From Staphylococcus nepalensis (GTDB lineage Bacteria; Bacillota; Bacilli; Staphylococcales; Staphylococcaceae), in NCBI RefSeq assembly GCF_014635045.1, contig NZ_BMCF01000002.1, positions 186,001 to 250,000 of the forward strand: a DNA stretch of 64,000 nucleotides. The letters run 5' to 3'. This document shows positions 62,009 to 64,000 of this stretch, piece after piece. Every line of letters starts with the position of its first letter. Position 1 is the stretch's first letter. The position numbers and the translations under genes are program-made. The notes under the pieces were generated by a model that did no database searches, had not been told where the DNA came from, and saw only the letters and a list, made by a program, of their open reading frames with translations.

Positions 62009-63241
62009 ATGGGAGATAAATTAAAAACAGAACCAAAGGATTTTGAGTTTACAAAAAATCATAAAAGATTGTTATTAGGTTCTGTATTTTTAATGGCAAC
62101 ATCAGCAATAGGACCTGCGTTTTTAACGCAAACAGCAGTATTTACTGCTCAGTTTACTTCAAGTTTTGCTTTTGCAATTTTACTATCAATATTAATTGAT
62201 ATAGGGGCGCAAATTAATATTTGGAGAGTATTGGTAGTTACAGGTAAACGTGGTCAAGAAGTAGCGAATGAAATATTTAACGGGCTTGGCACATTTATTT
62301 CATTGCTGATTGCCATTGGTGGACTTGCATTTAATATTGGTAATATTGCTGGTGCAGGATTAGGGTTAAATGCCATTTTTGGTTTAGACGTTAAAATAGG
62401 AGCAGCTATCACAGCTGTATTAGCCATACTTATTTTTGTAAGTAAAAGTGGTCAAAAAATCATGGATGTTGTCACTATGTTTTTAGGTATACTTATGATT
62501 GTAGTAGTTGCATTTGTTATGTTTAAAGCAAATCCACCTTATGCTGAAGCGGCTAAACATCTGGTGATGCCAGAGCAACCATTAGCGCTTGTTTTACCAA
62601 TTATTACATTGGTTGGTGGAACTGTAGGTGGTTATATTACATTTGCTGGTGCACATAGAATTTTAGATTCAGGCATAAAAGGTAAACATTACTTACCGTT
62701 TGTAAACAAAGCAGCTATTTCGGGGATATTAACAACTGGCGTGCTAAGAGCATTATTATTTCTAGCTGTACTTGGAGTAGTTGTAACAGGGGTAACTTTA
62801 AATTCTACAAACCCACCAGCATCTGTATTTGAACATGTGCTCGGGCCGATAGGTAAAAACATATTCGGCATTGTATTATTTGCAGCAGCGATGTCTTCTG
62901 TGATTGGATCCGCTTATACAAGCGCAACATTTTTAAAGACGATGCATAAATCTATTTACAATAAAACAAATATAATAGTAATTACATTTATCGTTGTATC
63001 CACATTGGTGTTCTTATTCTTAGGTAAACCAGTTACACTATTGATTGTTGCTGGTGCTTTAAATGGTTTAATATTACCAATAATATTAACTACCATACTA
63101 ATTGCTAGTAAACGAAAATCAATCGTTGGAGATTACCATCACCCCGCCTGGATGCTCTGGTTTGGTATTTTAGCTGTTATAGTCACTGTTGTTACAGGCG
63201 TTTATTCGTTACAAGGTTTAACACAATTAATGGGCAGTTAA
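62009..63241 (+). CDS. Nramp-fold transporter, YcsG-like
   Basis: 410 aa with about eleven hydrophobic segments. It resembles the Nramp family but lacks its metal-binding signatures: where helix 1 normally has DPGN this protein has GPAFLTQTA, and the helix 6 MPH is replaced by AGAHRI. B. subtilis ycsG is also next to ycsF (pxpA). It is therefore more likely a 5-oxoproline or related solute transporter than a manganese importer; that is inference. ATG 62009 follows GGGAGG. Confidence 0.85.
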   Translation: MGDKLKTEPKDFEFTKNHKRLLLGSVFLMATSAIGPAFLTQTAVFTAQFTSSFAFAILLSILIDIGAQINIWRVLVVTGKRGQEVANEIFNGLGTFISLLIAIGGLAFNIGNIAGAGLGLNAIFGLDVKIGAAITAVLAILIFVSKSGQKIMDVVTMFLGILMIVVVAFVMFKANPPYAEAAKHLVMPEQPLALVLPIITLVGGTVGGYITFAGAHRILDSGIKGKHYLPFVNKAAISGILTTGVLRALLFLAVLGVVVTGVTLNSTNPPASVFEHVLGPIGKNIFGIVLFAAAMSSVIGSAYTSATFLKTMHKSIYNKTNIIVITFIVVSTLVFLFLGKPVTLLIVAGALNGLILPIILTTILIASKRKSIVGDYHHPAWMLWFGILAVIVTVVTGVYSLQGLTQLMGS

Positions 63242-63260
63242 AAATTATAATAGTTACTGT

Positions 63261-63319
63261 ATAAACATTCTCTAGTTCTTAATCTAAACATTAATGGACT
63301 TGAGAATGTTTATTTGTTT
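63261..63319 (+). terminator. Terminator of the oxoproline operon
   Basis: ATAAACATTCTC (63261-63272) pairs exactly with GAGAATGTTTAT (63302-63313), with an inner TAGT/ACTT helix, and a short T-rich tail. Confidence 0.8.
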
Positions 63320-63536
63320 AATACAAAAATTTACTTTACTAGCTTCACTTAAATAAGTGTCGAGGAAAAAGCATTAAACATACGAAGCGTAATGAGGAGT
63401 TAAAATATTAAAATGCCTCTGTATAAATCTGAAAATTGGTTTAATATTTTAGTATAATTATTATTCAATCGTCGAGGTATCGCTTTAAATGTGGTAGAAT
63501 AACTAAGGTTAGGATTTTAAAATGAGGTGAATTATA

Positions 63537-64000
63537 ATGATAGGTATTATAGGTGCTATGGAAGAGGAAGTAGCAATCCTTAAAGATAAACTCGTAAATT
63601 TAGAAGAAATTAATATTGCACATGTTTATTTTTATAAAGGCTATTTAAATGATAAAGAAGTTGTTTTAACTCAAAGTGGAATCGGTAAAGTTAATGTAGC
63701 CATTTCAACAACATTATTAATTGAAAAATTCAGACCGCGATTGATTATAAATACGGGGTCAGCAGGTGCTTTAGATAAGTCATTAAATGTAGGTGATGTC
63801 ATTGTAAGTGATATGGTTGCTTATCATGACGCTGATGCTAGAGCATTTGGATATCAGTTAGGGCAAATTCCTCAAATGCCAGCACAATTTATAGCGGATA
63901 AATCATTAGTTCATAAAGCAACACAAGTGATAACTGATCAACAATTGATAGCTAAAACAGGTCTTATCGTAAGTGGTGATAGCTTTATTGGAACGAGTCG
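63537..64000 (+). CDS. mtnN: 5'-methylthioadenosine/S-adenosylhomocysteine nucleosidase (partial)
   Basis: The first about 154 residues are inside the window; the rest is cut off at 64000. [17 protein letters not shown] with its Glu12-type catalytic residue, [13 protein letters not shown] and NTGSAGALD are the family marks (Pfs/MTAN). It hydrolyses MTA and SAH, giving the LuxS precursor in the methyl cycle. ATG 63537 follows GAGGTG. Confidence 0.95.
   Translation, partial: MIGIIGAMEEEVAILKDKLVNLEEINIAHVYFYKGYLNDKEVVLTQSGIGKVNVAISTTLLIEKFRPRLIINTGSAGALDKSLNVGDVIVSDMVAYHDADARAFGYQLGQIPQMPAQFIADKSLVHKATQVITDQQLIAKTGLIVSGDSFIGTS

Overview
The window is an AT-rich, low-GC Gram-positive chromosome segment from a Staphylococcus. 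The housekeeping order (tag-valS-folC-comC, radC, mreCD-rplU-prp-rpmA-obgE, ruvAB-queA-tgt-yajC-secDF, recJ-apt-relA-dtd-lytH-hisS-aspS-6S RNA-tcdA, rarA/cymR, cysteine desulfurase-mnmA-TPR-recD2-alaS, ireB-ruvX, trmR-trhP1-trhP2-udk-greA, pxpBC-accBC-pxpA, mtnN) is the staphylococcal/Bacillus core order, and several proteins (RuvA, GreA, MnmA, RuvB) read as close relatives of the S. aureus ones. The species is not decided by the sequence; a coagulase-negative staphylococcus of the saprophyticus/xylosus/equorum type is my inference.

Layout. 1-7.1 kb: tag (minus strand), a valine T-box with valS-folC, comC, and an aldo/keto reductase. 7.1-12.5 kb: the accessory part. It holds a lone squalene/phytoene-synthase-fold enzyme, a decayed HTH gene with its small membrane partner, a broken small gene, an AraC/GyrI-type regulator, a broken nucleotidyltransferase, and about 0.8 kb of gene-free DNA rich in strong hairpins. 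12.6-23.7 kb: radC, small membrane genes, cell-shape genes mreCD, the L21 leader with rplU-prp-rpmA, obgE, an ACT protein, ruvAB, queA, tgt and yajC. 23.9-37.7 kb: secDF, recJ, apt, relA, dtd, lytH, a T-box with hisS-aspS, 6S RNA and tcdA. 37.7-45.5 kb: rarA (minus), cymR, a probable sigma-B-driven csbD-type pair, a luciferase-like oxidoreductase (minus), an antibiotic-resistance-type ABC-F protein with an attenuator-like leader, then the cysteine desulfurase-mnmA tRNA thiolation pair. 45.7-57.4 kb: TPR protein, recD2, an alanine T-box with alaS, ireB-ruvX-DUF1292, then the tRNA U34 hydroxylation/methylation genes with udk and greA. 57.7-63.2 kb: a 5-oxoproline utilisation operon with biotin carboxylase parts and an Nramp-fold transporter. 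The window ends inside mtnN.

The genes are mostly translation, tRNA modification, DNA repair, envelope and stress functions. Three tRNA-synthetase genes are preceded by T-box leaders; two have readable specifier codons (GUA for valS, GCU for alaS), the third (hisS-aspS) is less clear. The most distinctive items are: the ABC-F gene with its own promoter, leader ORF and competing helices; the decaying island, in which every inferred frameshift is a one-base loss, mostly in homopolymers; two unexplained structured segments (11.93-12.07 kb and 12.17-12.32 kb); and an unannotated 59-aa membrane protein on the minus strand at 13.7-13.9 kb.
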